Shown: piece by piece, positions 1 through 8,525 of the stretch
How positions within the stretch are numbered: the stretch's first letter is position 1
Layout: each line of letters opens with the position of its first letter
Assembly: GCF_900107305.1 (NCBI RefSeq)
Contig: NZ_FNPL01000004.1
Location: 62,001 to 126,000 of the forward strand
Length of the DNA: 64,000 nucleotides
Origin: Thermoactinomyces sp. DSM 45892
GTDB taxonomy: Bacteria; Bacillota; Bacilli; Thermoactinomycetales; Thermoactinomycetaceae
Direction of reading: 5' to 3'
The notes under the pieces: generated by a model
Seen by the model: only the letters and a program-made list of their open reading frames with translations
Database searches by the model: none
What the model was told of the DNA's origin: nothing
Position numbers and translations under genes: made by a program

Positions 1-152
1 TGAGGCATTTTGAAGGTCTGCTCCAAGAGATATTTAGTACATCTGTTAAGATTCGTCCAGGTAGAAGAAAAGGAAAAATTGAGATTGAATACTACTCTGA
101 GCGCGAGCTGGAGCGGATTGTAGAGTTGCTGCAACAAGATCGGATTTTGTAG
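1..152 (+). CDS. parB: ParB/Spo0J chromosome-partitioning protein, C-terminal end (partial)
   Basis: The open frame enters from the left edge (first full codon at 3) and stops with TAG at 150-152. It encodes the last 49 residues. The stretch KIRPGRRKGKIEIEYYSERE followed by a leucine-rich amphipathic end is the typical C-terminal dimerisation and DNA-bridging region of Bacillales ParB (Spo0J). ParB binds parS sites next to the origin, forms CTP-dependent clamps and loads SMC. The following yyaC gene, also next to spo0J in Bacillus subtilis, supports the call. The N-terminal domains and soj/parA lie outside the window, so nothing can be said about them. Confidence 0.9.
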   Translation, partial: RHFEGLLQEIFSTSVKIRPGRRKGKIEIEYYSERELERIVELLQQDRIL

Positions 153-158
153 CAAACA

Positions 159-219
159 CACAAACAACCCAAACTTCATGTGAAAGCGAGCTTCACACGA
201 AGATTAGGGTTGTTTGTTA
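159..219. terminator. Bidirectional hairpin between parB and yyaC
   Basis: An 11-bp outer stem (ACAAACAACCC at 160-170 against GGGTTGTTTGT at 207-217) encloses a second stem (TGTGAA / TTCACA). It separates the converging parB and yyaC genes. The T-rich arm serves parB transcripts and the A-rich arm reads as T on the other strand. Confidence 0.75.
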
Positions 220-240
220 TCTCTGGCCATTAAGGTTACA

Positions 241-843
241 TTATACATAGGGTTGTGCACGGTCTAACGAAGTATCTTGTACCAGATGAATGGATTGCTT
301 AATACTCTCCGCAATAATCTCTGCCATATTCATAACCAGACTTAAACGAGTGTTTTGTAGGACGAGATATTCCATAAAACCAGATACGTTTACAATACCT
401 GTAATCGAAAGATTTCCTACCTCGGGGAGATCTTTATTCACACCTGCTCCTGGCTTGATAGAGCCTTGCGAAACCTGTATGGAGCCCACATTTTTTAATT
501 GACCTAGACATGCATCAATAGCGATCATATAGTGATCAGGATGGTGCTGTTGAATCATTTCCACCGTACTGGCTAAATTGAGAGCATGAACAGGTTCGTC
601 AAGTGTTCCATATACTTCCGCGATATCAGGAAATGTTTTTTTCTGTAGGATGGAGCCAACAAGGGGGCCGAGTGAATCCCCAGTTGATCGATCTGTACCG
701 ATACAAACACAGACAATTTTACGTCCATGAGGGAGCTGTAAGAGGTGTTGATAAAGGGAATGAGTGCAATGATTTAGCGCGCTAGGATCTTGATAAGAGA
801 TGCGAAATGGAGAAAGAGTTTTGAATTGGTTAGATTCTTTCAT
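241..843 (-). CDS. yyaC: YyaC, spore-associated GPR-like protein (DUF1256)
   Basis: This 200-residue protein matches the YyaC family, a sporulation-linked relative of the germination protease GPR. Visible family landmarks are the VCVCIGTDRSTGDSLGPLVG segment, with its conserved Asp residues, near residue 50 and the AIDACLG segment near residue 110. The function is not firmly known, and family members occur in spore formers. I chose ATG at 843 over the GTG at 846 because the AGAGGA upstream is then about 8 nt away. It is convergent with parB, as expected from the neighbourhood in Bacillus subtilis. It supports an endospore-forming host. Confidence 0.9.
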   Translation of the reverse strand: MKESNQFKTLSPFRISYQDPSALNHCTHSLYQHLLQLPHGRKIVCVCIGTDRSTGDSLGPLVGSILQKKTFPDIAEVYGTLDEPVHALNLASTVEMIQQHHPDHYMIAIDACLGQLKNVGSIQVSQGSIKPGAGVNKDLPEVGNLSITGIVNVSGFMEYLVLQNTRLSLVMNMAEIIAESIKQSIHLVQDTSLDRAQPYV

Positions 844-978
844 CACCAGCGTCCTCTCAGAATATATTGATGTTACAGTATACGGATATTTTGAGAGGTT
901 TATACCTACAGATTGAGAGATTTGTAGAGTGGGTAATCTACTAGGTAGGACAAATTCCTATGGAAGGAGGATTTTTTG

Positions 979-1599
979 ATGCGAACATCATCTCTATTAA
1001 AATGGATGATTCGGATGTTCCTCCGCTTATATCATCGTGTGGAAGTAATCGGAATAGAAAAGTTTCCCCGTGAAGGGGCCGCACTTATTGTCGGTAATCA
1101 TATTAGTTATATTGATCCTTTTTATATTGGCTCTATGCTACCACGTCATGTTCATTTTATGGCGAAAGCCGAAGCATGGAGATTCCAAATCACAAAGTTC
1201 TTTTTGGATATATTCCAGGCGTTTCCTGTGAATCGAGAGAAAGCGGATATTCAGGCAATCCGAACTGCCTTACGCTATTTACAGGAGCAAAAATGTGTAG
1301 GTCTTTTTCCGGAGGGTGGAATCCGAGAGGATATAGCCCCTCTTCAAGAAGTAAAACAAGGGGCTGCATTCTTATCTTTAAAGGGAAATGTTCCTGTTGT
1401 CCCTATTTACCTATCAGGTAGTGAAAAGGCGCTACCTGTTGGGGATATTTGGATTAAACCGAGTAAGATTCGAATCATGGTGGGTGATTTGATTTTAGTC
1501 CCAGAAGCAGGAACCTTTCGGGAGAGACAAGAATACCTTTCGAAACAAATCTTACAAGCTCTACAGGACTTGCGGAAGTCGGTTGAGCAAATGGATTAA
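979..1599 (+). CDS. plsC: 1-acyl-sn-glycerol-3-phosphate acyltransferase (PlsC family)
   Basis: The 206-residue protein transfers an acyl group to lysophosphatidic acid to make phosphatidic acid, a membrane-associated step of phospholipid synthesis. The LPLAT motifs are clear: the catalytic NHISYID block (His41, Asp46), the substrate-binding FPEGG block near 110-114 and the VPVVPIYLSG block near 138-147. The glycine after FPEG replaces the more usual threonine of FPEGTRS, a tolerated variation. There is a hydrophobic N-terminal helix. ATG 979 follows GGAAGGAGG at a spacing of about 8 nt. An in-frame TTG lies just upstream at 976 but is too close to the ribosome site. Confidence 0.9.
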   Translation: MRTSSLLKWMIRMFLRLYHRVEVIGIEKFPREGAALIVGNHISYIDPFYIGSMLPRHVHFMAKAEAWRFQITKFFLDIFQAFPVNREKADIQAIRTALRYLQEQKCVGLFPEGGIREDIAPLQEVKQGAAFLSLKGNVPVVPIYLSGSEKALPVGDIWIKPSKIRIMVGDLILVPEAGTFRERQEYLSKQILQALQDLRKSVEQMD

Positions 1600-1641
1600 G
1601 TTATACGTAGGTGATTTTAAAAATGGAAGTGGGGGGCTTTC

Positions 1642-1848
1642 TTGCAACGAAAAGATTTTGGATTAGGCGATGTGGTAGAGATGAAGAAGGCGCATCCATG
1701 CGGGACAAATGCTTGGAAAGTGATCCGTATGGGGATGGATATCCGCATCAAATGCACAGGTTGTGAACATAGTGTCTTGCTACCTAGAATGAGATTTGAA
1801 CAAAAGTTAAAAAAGGTACTCGTATCTGCTGAGCCAGAAGATATTTAA
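1642..1848 (+). CDS. yyzM: DUF951 family protein (YyzM-like)
   Basis: This 68-residue basic protein has the DUF951 signature: FGLGDVVEMKKAHPCG at the start and KCTGCEHSVLLPR in the middle. Three cysteines (about 20, 38 and 41) could bind a metal or nucleic acid, but no function is established. It begins at TTG 1642 behind a purine-rich site (AAGTGGGGGG). Its position immediately before ychF is conserved in many Bacillota, which is the main support besides the sequence. Confidence 0.88.
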   Translation: MQRKDFGLGDVVEMKKAHPCGTNAWKVIRMGMDIRIKCTGCEHSVLLPRMRFEQKLKKVLVSAEPEDI

Positions 1849-1950
1849 AGTGGGGGCGGTTCCATTGGAATCGCTTTTTGTTATGAATGATTTCCGCTAT
1901 AATAAGATAGTTGAATCAAGAATCGGGAAAATTGGGAGTTGAACTTTAAG

Positions 1951-3051
1951 ATGGCATTGACGACAGGAATAGTAGGTCTCCCGAATGTAGGGAAATCCAC
2001 ATTATTTAATGCGATTACGCAAGCGGGGGCAGAATCGGCAAACTATCCATTTTGCACCATCGACCCAAACGTAGGGGTGGTAGATGTACCAGATGTACGG
2101 TTGGATCATCTAAAGCAAGTGATCAACCCTCAGCGAGTTATTCCTACTTCGTTTCACTTTGTGGATATTGCCGGCTTAGTGAAAGGTGCAAGTAAAGGAG
2201 AGGGGCTAGGAAATAAGTTTCTTTCTCATATTCGCGAGGTAGATGCCATTATCCATGTAGTGCGTTGTTTTGAAGATGAGAATATTACCCATGTATCTGG
2301 GCGGATTGATCCAGCGGATGATATGGAAACGATTAATCTGGAACTCATATTTGCGGATCTGGAAACAGTCGAAAAGCGGATGGATCGGGTTTTACGCCAG
2401 AAGAAAAGTGGAGAGAAGCTGGCTACGCAAGAGCATGATGTGTTATCGAAGATCCTTCCTGTACTAGAAGAAGGAAAGCCAGCACGATCTGTGGATCTAA
2501 GTTCTGAAGAGAAGCTGATCATCAAAAGCCTTAACTTGCTAACGATGAAAAACATGCTTTATGCGGCAAATGTGAGTGAAGAGGAAGTTGCCAATCCAGA
2601 TGGTAATCCTCATGTTAAACGGGTAAAGGAAATCGCTGCATCCGAAGGCGCTGGAGTTGTAACGATCAGTGCTCAAGTAGAGGCTGAAATTGCGGAGCTA
2701 GATGATGAGGAGCGAAACATGTTCCTAGAGGAGTTAGGCTTGGAGCAATCAGGACTCGACCGTTTGATCACGGAGGCGTACCGTCTACTAGGCTTGATTA
2801 CTTACTTTACTGCGGGTGAAAAAGAAGTACGGGCTTGGACCATTCGAGAAGGAACGAAAGCACCCCAAGCAGCAGGTGTGATTCATACGGACTTTGAACG
2901 TGGCTTTATTCGTGCAGAGACCGTTGCTTACGAAGACTTAATCAACTCAGGCAGCTTAGGGCAGGCACGTGAAAAGGGTCTACTTCGATTAGAAGGTAAG
3001 GATTATGTGGTGAATGATGGAGATGTGATGAACTTCCGCTTTAATGTGTAG
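1951..3051 (+). CDS. ychF: Redox/ribosome-associated ATPase YchF (OLA1 family)
   Basis: YchF is a ribosome-associated P-loop ATPase of the Obg/TRAFAC class that prefers ATP to GTP. The 366-residue protein shows the G1 loop GLPNVGKST (9-17), the DxxG segment [10 protein letters not shown], an NxxE element (NVSEEE) in place of the GTPase NKxD motif, a central coiled-coil and a C-terminal TGS domain beginning near [22 protein letters not shown] 1951 is preferred; a TTG at 1939 would overlap the GGGAG ribosome site. It sits between DUF951 and the rpsF operon, the usual Bacillales order. Confidence 0.95.
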   Translation: MALTTGIVGLPNVGKSTLFNAITQAGAESANYPFCTIDPNVGVVDVPDVRLDHLKQVINPQRVIPTSFHFVDIAGLVKGASKGEGLGNKFLSHIREVDAIIHVVRCFEDENITHVSGRIDPADDMETINLELIFADLETVEKRMDRVLRQKKSGEKLATQEHDVLSKILPVLEEGKPARSVDLSSEEKLIIKSLNLLTMKNMLYAANVSEEEVANPDGNPHVKRVKEIAASEGAGVVTISAQVEAEIAELDDEERNMFLEELGLEQSGLDRLITEAYRLLGLITYFTAGEKEVRAWTIREGTKAPQAAGVIHTDFERGFIRAETVAYEDLINSGSLGQAREKGLLRLEGKDYVVNDGDVMNFRFNV

Positions 3052-3316
3052 GAGGCCGATTTTTTATGCCGGGATTTTGTGTTGGTAGATAAATGGATAG
3101 ATTTACCTTTTTCTACCAAGCTACTTCCCATTCGAACGTACGTTTGATATCATTTTAGCTACAGACATCAACGGAGTTTCACAAAATAGGAAATTGCTTC
3201 TAGCTTGCTATTATAGTTGAGCTTTGCTAGAATGGATTAACGTGAGTAAATATGCTCGCCCCTTGCTCTCTCCTTAGCTGTGAGAGCCGCAAAGTCCAGA
3301 AGGAGGTGTAGACGGA
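3052..3316 (+). promoter_or_regulatory. rpsF operon leader region
   Basis: This 265-nt gap precedes rpsF. It contains an 8-bp inverted repeat (TTGGTAGA 3082-3089 / TCTACCAA 3112-3119) without a clear U-tract, and a 10-bp palindrome AACGTACGTT at 3135-3144. Near 3270-3306 a CCG-containing segment folds close to the AGAAGGAGG ribosome site. Bacterial rpsF mRNAs often carry an S6:S18-binding leader with a bulged CCG, so autoregulation here is plausible, but I could not align the full motif and the call is tentative. Confidence 0.3.
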
Positions 3317-3607
3317 ATGCACAAATACGAATTGATGTACATCGTACGTCCAGATATGGACGAAGAAGCTGTGAAAACAACCCGTGAGAAAGTAGCGGGT
3401 GTGATTACAAACAACGGTGGCGAAGTTGTGAAGACCGACGACATGGGGAAACGTCGTTTGGCTTACCTCATCGATAAATACCGTGAAGGTGTTTATACAG
3501 TTGTAAACTTCAACGGAGAAGCTACTATGGTTTCTGAGTTGGAGCGTGTAATCAACATTGATGAAAATATCATCCGCCATATGGTTGTAAACATGGATGA
3601 AAAATAA
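3317..3607 (+). CDS. rpsF: 30S ribosomal protein S6
   Basis: This 96-residue S6 begins MHKYELMYIVRPDMDEEAVK and carries the family's DDMGKRRLAY and INIDENIIRHMVV segments. S6 binds the central domain of 16S rRNA together with S18 in the 30S platform. ATG 3317 follows GGAGG at a spacing of about 10 nt. It is the first gene of the classic rpsF-ssb-rpsR operon, with short gaps of 32 and 39 nt to the next genes. Confidence 0.96.
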   Translation: MHKYELMYIVRPDMDEEAVKTTREKVAGVITNNGGEVVKTDDMGKRRLAYLIDKYREGVYTVVNFNGEATMVSELERVINIDENIIRHMVVNMDEK

Positions 3608-3639
3608 ATACTAGAGGGATTCAAGGGAGAGATTGCGTC

Positions 3640-4179
3640 ATGGTAAACCGAGTTGTTTTGATTGGTCGGTTAACTGCCGATCCTGAAATGCGTTATACGC
3701 AATCTGGGGTTGCAGTGACTCGCTTTTCCATTGCTGTAAATCGTAACTATACGAATCAGCAAGGAGAACGTGATGTAGACTTTATCAATATTGTTGCATG
3801 GCGTGGACTAGCCGAAACCTGTGCTAACTACCTAAAAAAGGGTCGTTTGGTTGGTGTTGACGGTCGCTTGCAAATTAGCGTCTATGAAAACCAGGAAGGC
3901 CGTAAAGTACGTAACGCAGAGGTAATAGCCGAAAACGTTCAGTTCTTAGAAACAAATCGTACTCGCGAGGGTAACGGTTCTGATTTCGGTGATTCTCCTT
4001 ATGGTGGTAACTCAGGCGAAGGCTTCAGCGGTAGCAATAATCATAACAATAACAACAACAACTTTGGTGGTGGCTGGAATCAAAACAATTCTAGCAATCA
4101 GGCTCGTCGTAAGGCGGATAATCCGTTTGAAGATGATGGCAAGCCAATTGATCTCTCTGATGATGATCTTCCATTCTAG
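3640..4179 (+). CDS. ssb: Single-stranded DNA-binding protein SSB
   Basis: The 179-residue SSB has an N-terminal OB fold (about residues 1-110) opening MVNRVVLIGRLTADPEMRYT, a disordered linker rich in Gly, Asn and Ser (about 115-160), and the acidic tip DDDLPF that recruits replication and repair partners. It coats single-stranded DNA at forks. It is flanked by rpsF and rpsR as in most Bacillota. The run of AAC/AAT codons near 4035-4065 encodes an asparagine tract and is a simple-sequence stretch that may vary in length between strains. Confidence 0.96.
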   Translation: MVNRVVLIGRLTADPEMRYTQSGVAVTRFSIAVNRNYTNQQGERDVDFINIVAWRGLAETCANYLKKGRLVGVDGRLQISVYENQEGRKVRNAEVIAENVQFLETNRTREGNGSDFGDSPYGGNSGEGFSGSNNHNNNNNNFGGGWNQNNSSNQARRKADNPFEDDGKPIDLSDDDLPF

Positions 4180-4218
4180 TTAACGATAACTTATTTTTTT
4201 GGACAGGAGGGAATATGA

Positions 4219-4446
4219 ATGGCTCGTCGTCGTGGACACAAACGTCGTAAAGTTTGTTACTTCACAGTAAACAAAGTTTCATACATCGACTACAAAGATA
4301 CAGACTTGCTCCGTAAGTTTGTTAGCGAACGCGGTAAGATTTTACCACGTCGTGTAACAGGAACTAGCTCTAAATATCAACGTCAATTGACTCGTGCAAT
4401 CAAACGTGCTCGTCAAATGGCACTCCTAGCTTATACAAACGACTAG
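4219..4446 (+). CDS. rpsR: 30S ribosomal protein S18
   Basis: This 75-residue S18 starts [15 protein letters not shown] and contains the conserved [20 protein letters not shown] and [20 protein letters not shown] segments. It pairs with S6 on the small subunit. ATG 4219 has GGAGG about 8 nt upstream. It closes the rpsF-ssb-rpsR operon, followed at once by a terminator. The single N-terminal cysteine (KVCYF) is not a CxxC pair, so the protein is not the zinc-ribbon type. Confidence 0.96.
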   Translation: MARRRGHKRRKVCYFTVNKVSYIDYKDTDLLRKFVSERGKILPRRVTGTSSKYQRQLTRAIKRARQMALLAYTND

Positions 4447-4455
4447 GAACATCTA

Positions 4456-4486
4456 AAACAATCCATTTAATGGGTTGTTTTTTTCT
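4456..4486. terminator. Rho-independent terminator after rpsR
   Basis: A 10-bp stem with one G-T pair (AAACAATCCA 4456-4465 / TGGGTTGTTT 4471-4480) with loop TTTAA runs into a T-tract. It lies between two converging genes and may serve both. Confidence 0.85.
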
Positions 4487-5295
4487 TAGTTGATAAACTT
4501 CATTAATTCCTTATTTAATTTTTCTTTCTCTTCCCACATGAGTCCATGACCACTGTGCTCGAAGGGGACTAGTTTTGAGCGCAGAATCCCGTTATGAAGA
4601 GCAGTAGCAAGTGGATACAAACATACTTGATCGTGGATTCCGTGAAGAATAAGAGTTGGGACATGAATCTCACATAGATCAGAAAATAACGTTTCATCAC
4701 GAAAAGTCTTAGCCACTTTGGCAGTAGCCCATCCCGCTGCTTCTAGCCCCATTTCTAGAAACCACTCTGCAAATGGTTGGGATATTTTTTGATAAAAAAA
4801 TGATGTTCCAAACTGTTCCAACATCTTCGGCCGATCCTGATATGTTCCTTCGATCAGACGATTGACTTCCTCAATGGGCAGTCCGTGAGGGAAATTCGGG
4901 CGCTGAACCACACTGGGAGCAGCTGCCCCGAGTAGTGCTAGTTTCGAAACGTGATATCCACAGTGTCGTGACATATACCGAATGGCAACTGCCCCACCTA
5001 CCGAATGACCAACTAATGTTATGTTTTCTAACCGAAGAGATCGAATGACACAGTAAATATCATCCGCTAATCGATTTAGGCTATATTTCCTCCAAGGCTT
5101 ATCTGATTTCCCAAATCCACGAAGATCTACTCCAATACAGCGAAAACCATATCCAGGAAGCTCGTTAAATTGATATTCAAATAGATTATGATTTGCAGGC
5201 CATCCGTGGATAAAGAGAATCGTTCGATTTCCCTTGGGGTTTATGTCTTCCGTATAAACCCTCACATCTGGCTCCACATGTATATAGTAACCCAA
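4486..5295 (-). CDS. Alpha/beta hydrolase
   Basis: This cytosolic alpha/beta-fold hydrolase of about 269 residues has no predicted substrate. The oxyanion segment is FIHGWP (about 28-33), the nucleophile elbow is GHSVGG with Ser98, the acid is probably Asp221 (HGIHD) and the base His249 (HSGHG). The longest frame opens at 5352, but no ribosome site precedes that ATG. TTG at 5295 has GGAGG exactly 8 nt upstream and gives MGYYIHVEP, the usual family start, so I use it. It is convergent with rpsR and separated from the next gene by about 230 nt. Confidence 0.8.
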   Translation of the reverse strand: MGYYIHVEPDVRVYTEDINPKGNRTILFIHGWPANHNLFEYQFNELPGYGFRCIGVDLRGFGKSDKPWRKYSLNRLADDIYCVIRSLRLENITLVGHSVGGAVAIRYMSRHCGYHVSKLALLGAAAPSVVQRPNFPHGLPIEEVNRLIEGTYQDRPKMLEQFGTSFFYQKISQPFAEWFLEMGLEAAGWATAKVAKTFRDETLFSDLCEIHVPTLILHGIHDQVCLYPLATALHNGILRSKLVPFEHSGHGLMWEEKEKLNKELMKFIN

Positions 5296-5524
5296 TACAC
5301 CCACCTCCATTATTTGGCCATTATCCCCTACTATCTTTGGTTCATAGCCCATTAACCAAATGGCTAATCATGACTCAACCTCTTATTCATACATCTTATT
5401 TGCACCCGACGGATTCAATGTTACCCTTTTAAAGAATATGGAAGTTGTTTTCTCAAACAGGCAGGAAATAACATAAAAATGTGGAAATTCCTTCTAACGA
5501 GAAATTAGAAGAGGAGCGAATACC

Positions 5525-5836
5525 ATGAACCGACCAGAAAGAGGTATACATATTGCGAAAAATATTAAAGTGGTCGACTGGTTAAAAACAGAAATTCTAG
5601 ACCAAATCGCTAGCTTATTTCGTGGTCTCCATTATGCAAACCAACAAATGATCATAGATAGCCTTTCGAGTATTTTGGTCTCTGTTTACGTATTAGCCAG
5701 AAGGATGGGGGTTCCATACCGTGAAGTGGATCAAGTGGTCACCCAAAAATTAAGGGAACATATGAAAGAAGGGCATCAACTGGAGGAGTGGTACGGCGAT
5801 TTGTCTGCTATGGAGAAATATATTAATAAACGGTAG
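5525..5836 (+). CDS. MazG-like family protein
   Basis: The 103-residue all-helical protein resembles the MazG-like family of Bacillota (PF12643 type). MazG proteins are nucleotide pyrophosphohydrolases, but the acidic metal-binding ExxE...ExxD motif is not clearly present here, so catalytic activity is doubtful. The central segment LASLFRG-like / ANQQMIIDSLSSILVSVYVLARRMG gives the family match. ATG 5525 follows AGAGGAG. It stands alone between the hydrolase and gdpP. Confidence 0.65.
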   Translation: MNRPERGIHIAKNIKVVDWLKTEILDQIASLFRGLHYANQQMIIDSLSSILVSVYVLARRMGVPYREVDQVVTQKLREHMKEGHQLEEWYGDLSAMEKYINKR

Positions 5837-5982
5837 AATAAGAATGAGAAAATGGTTCGCGATACATAATCCAAAATCTGGTCAAATTTATAACTCCGCA
5901 AGAGTTGAAGCTCCGCTGAACTCGGGTAAAATAGAAGATATGAGGTTATGAGCGTTACCCCAGCTTGGAGGAGTTAAAGGAA

Positions 5983-7950
5983 ATGCCGAAAAATTTTATG
6001 CATAGATGGCTACGTATATCCACAAGTTGGATATTAGGGCTTACTGTAATACTCCTCATATGGATTCTTACAGAAAAGCTTTCCTATGTTGCGATTGCTA
6101 TACTCTGTGTAGGACTCCTTACTGCCATGCAGTATAAAACAGAGTTTGAACAAAAAAAAGAGCAATCCCAATACGTATTAACGTTAACGGATCGCATCCA
6201 ATTTGCAGGTCAGCTTGCGGTGAAACATCTCCCGGTGGGTATGATCCTACTCAATCATGCGGGAGAGGTGCAGTGGCATAATCCGTTCGTATCCAACTTC
6301 TTTCCTAAGGCAAGGTTAATTGGGCACAAGATTGCTGAATACTTACCAGAGTTGGATCCGGAGGAACATTTGCTATCAGATCCCGTTATGATTCAGATTC
6401 ATGGTAAACATTATTCGTGTGTATATCATCGCGCAGAACGTTTATATTTGATAGAAGAAGTAACGAAGTGGATATCCCTACAAGAGAAGTACGAAGAAGA
6501 GAAGCCGATATTAGGTTTCTTGCATCTGGACAATATAGATGAGGCTGGGCAGGGACTATCGGATCAAGAAGAAACCCTTTTGATCAGCAAGGTGTTCCAA
6601 GCGATTTCGGAGTGGGCGTTGCGGTATGAAGTGGCTCTAAAGCGAATTGATACTGATAAAATGTTTTTTATTATGTTTCAAAAGAATTTAGATCGCATGA
6701 TTCACGATCGGTTTGACATACTGGATACAGTACGAGAGATGACACGGAATAATAAAATCCCAATCACATTAAGCTTAGGAGTCGCTAGTTTGGGAGAAAC
6801 GCTCGTTGAAAAATCGAAGCATGCACAAGCGGCACTCGAAGTAGCACTGGCACGTGGTGGTGATCAAGCCGCTGTACAGTCAAAAGAGAAAATTGCCTTT
6901 TTTGGGGGCAAAACCAATGCAGTCGAAAAAAGAAATCGGGTAAAAGCACGGGTCATTTCTCATGCGATTAGTAATCTGTTACAAGATTGCAAGCGAGTGA
7001 TCGTGATGGGGCATAAACAGCCTGACTTAGATGCGATCGGTGCTGCGATTGGTGTAGTAAAATTAGCAGAACTAAATGATTGTGAAGCGTTTATTATTCT
7101 AGATGATGATTTGAGTGCAGTTCGAAAGTTAATGGATGAGATTGAGAAGCACGAGGACGTAAACGATGTGTTCCTTTCTCCGGATCAGGCTATGCAGTGG
7201 ATCGATGATCCAGATACCCTGCTTGTGTTAGTGGATACGCATAAACCAAGTCTAGTAACGGAGAAGAGACTGATTGATCGCGCTGAAAAAGTGGTCGTGA
7301 TCGACCATCACCGTCGTGGAGAGGATTTTGTTGAAGATTCCGTTCTGGTATACTTAGAGCCTTACGCTTCGTCAACCTGTGAGCTAGTTACGGAGTTACT
7401 TCAGTATCAAGATCATCGATTAACCATGGATACGCTGGAAGCATCAGCGCTCCTCTCTGGAATCGTGGTGGATACGAAGAACTTCTCCGTCCGTTCTGGA
7501 TCGCGGACTTTTGAGGCGGCTGCCTTTTTACGAAGACATGGAGCTGATCTCATGCTAGTACAGTCTTTACTAAAAGAGGACTTAAGCCGGTTCGTAAAAC
7601 GTGCAGAACTCATACGAAATACGGAGTTATATCAAGGAAAGATTGCGATTGCAGTGGGGGATGAGAGTCGGGTTTATGACCAGCTGCTCATCGCCCAAGC
7701 GGCTAATACACTATTAGATATGCAAGGGATCTCTGCCTCTTTTGTGATTGCATATAAGGCAGAAGGAGTTGTTTCGATCAGTGCTCGCTCGGAAGGGGAT
7801 CTAAATGTCCAGCTAATCATGGAACAGATGGGTGGTGGTGGGCATCTGACCCACGCTGCCTGTCAACCAGAGCACAAAAGTGTTCCAGAGTGCAAACAAA
7901 TACTAAAATCCCTAATTCAAGAACAACTGGAGGGGGAGGAGACATCATGA
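5983..7950 (+). CDS. gdpP: Cyclic-di-AMP phosphodiesterase GdpP
   Basis: GdpP (YybT) hydrolyses c-di-AMP to pApA at the membrane. The 655-residue protein has two N-terminal membrane helices (about 14-55), a degenerate PAS region (about 75-150), a degenerate GGDEF domain (about 165-300) and a DHH-DHHA1 phosphodiesterase. Visible catalytic elements are DLDAIGAA from 348, VDTHKPS, the DHH triad in VIDHHRRG at 441 and the terminal GGGGH at 617. ATG 5983 lies 9-10 nt after GGAGGAG; a TTG at 5965 would overlap that site. The stop codon overlaps the rplI start (ATGA), so the two are translationally coupled. The yybS gene that precedes gdpP in B. subtilis is absent. Confidence 0.94.
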   Translation: MPKNFMHRWLRISTSWILGLTVILLIWILTEKLSYVAIAILCVGLLTAMQYKTEFEQKKEQSQYVLTLTDRIQFAGQLAVKHLPVGMILLNHAGEVQWHNPFVSNFFPKARLIGHKIAEYLPELDPEEHLLSDPVMIQIHGKHYSCVYHRAERLYLIEEVTKWISLQEKYEEEKPILGFLHLDNIDEAGQGLSDQEETLLISKVFQAISEWALRYEVALKRIDTDKMFFIMFQKNLDRMIHDRFDILDTVREMTRNNKIPITLSLGVASLGETLVEKSKHAQAALEVALARGGDQAAVQSKEKIAFFGGKTNAVEKRNRVKARVISHAISNLLQDCKRVIVMGHKQPDLDAIGAAIGVVKLAELNDCEAFIILDDDLSAVRKLMDEIEKHEDVNDVFLSPDQAMQWIDDPDTLLVLVDTHKPSLVTEKRLIDRAEKVVVIDHHRRGEDFVEDSVLVYLEPYASSTCELVTELLQYQDHRLTMDTLEASALLSGIVVDTKNFSVRSGSRTFEAAAFLRRHGADLMLVQSLLKEDLSRFVKRAELIRNTELYQGKIAIAVGDESRVYDQLLIAQAANTLLDMQGISASFVIAYKAEGVVSISARSEGDLNVQLIMEQMGGGGHLTHAACQPEHKSVPECKQILKSLIQEQLEGEETS

Positions 7951-8396
7951 AAGTCATTCTACTACAAGATGTAAAAGGAACAGGTAAAAAAGGTGAATTA
8001 AAAGAAGTATCAGAGGGGCATGGCCGTAACTACTTATTACCGAGGAAATTGGCAGTTGAGGCAACTAGCGGGAATGTAAATAGCTTGAAAGAAAAACAAC
8101 GCCTCGAAGATGTGAAAAAGGCAAAACTACTTGAAGATGCAAAAACGCTTGCTACAAAAATGGAATCGTTAGAAGTAGTCTTATTTGCGAAGTCTGGAAA
8201 AGAAGGTCGCCTCTTTGGAGCCATCTCAACGAAGCAAATCGCAGAAGCCTTAAACAAACAACATCAAATGAAGATTGATAAAAAGAAACTACTCATCGAC
8301 GACGCAATCCGTACATTAGGCGTAACCAAAGTACCAGTGAAGCTCCATCCTGAAGTGACAGCTACCCTTTCAGTACATGTAAAAGAGCAAGGATAG
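7947..8396 (+). CDS. rplI: 50S ribosomal protein L9
   Basis: This 149-residue L9 begins MKVILLQDVKGTGKKGE, with the family's GHGRNYLLPR motif, a long lysine-rich connecting helix (about 40-75) and a C-terminal domain containing GRLFGAIST. L9 binds 23S rRNA near the L1 stalk. The start at 7947 overlaps the gdpP stop by four bases and has GGGGGAGGA upstream. A longer in-frame opening from 7890 is only read-through inside gdpP. Confidence 0.95.
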   Translation: MKVILLQDVKGTGKKGELKEVSEGHGRNYLLPRKLAVEATSGNVNSLKEKQRLEDVKKAKLLEDAKTLATKMESLEVVLFAKSGKEGRLFGAISTKQIAEALNKQHQMKIDKKKLLIDDAIRTLGVTKVPVKLHPEVTATLSVHVKEQG

Positions 8397-8462
8397 AAGC
8401 CAGACTCAAGTTTCATTAGAGGGATGGGTAAAGGATAATCAATAAACCTTTAGAAACAAATG

Positions 8463-8500
8463 GAAAGGCTCCACTGTTCCCGCTGGGGAGTGGAGCTTTC
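8463..8500 (+). promoter_or_regulatory. Strong hairpin between rplI and dnaB
   Basis: A 12-bp stem with a single bulged base (GAAAGGCTCCACT 8463-8475 / AGTGGAGCTTTC 8489-8500) and a 13-nt loop lies just before the dnaB ribosome site. Only three Ts follow the GC-rich core, so it could be a weak terminator or attenuator that lowers dnaB expression relative to rplI, or a processing site. Confidence 0.6.
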
Positions 8501-8525
8501 TCAGTCGGTTGGGAGGAAAAATAGT

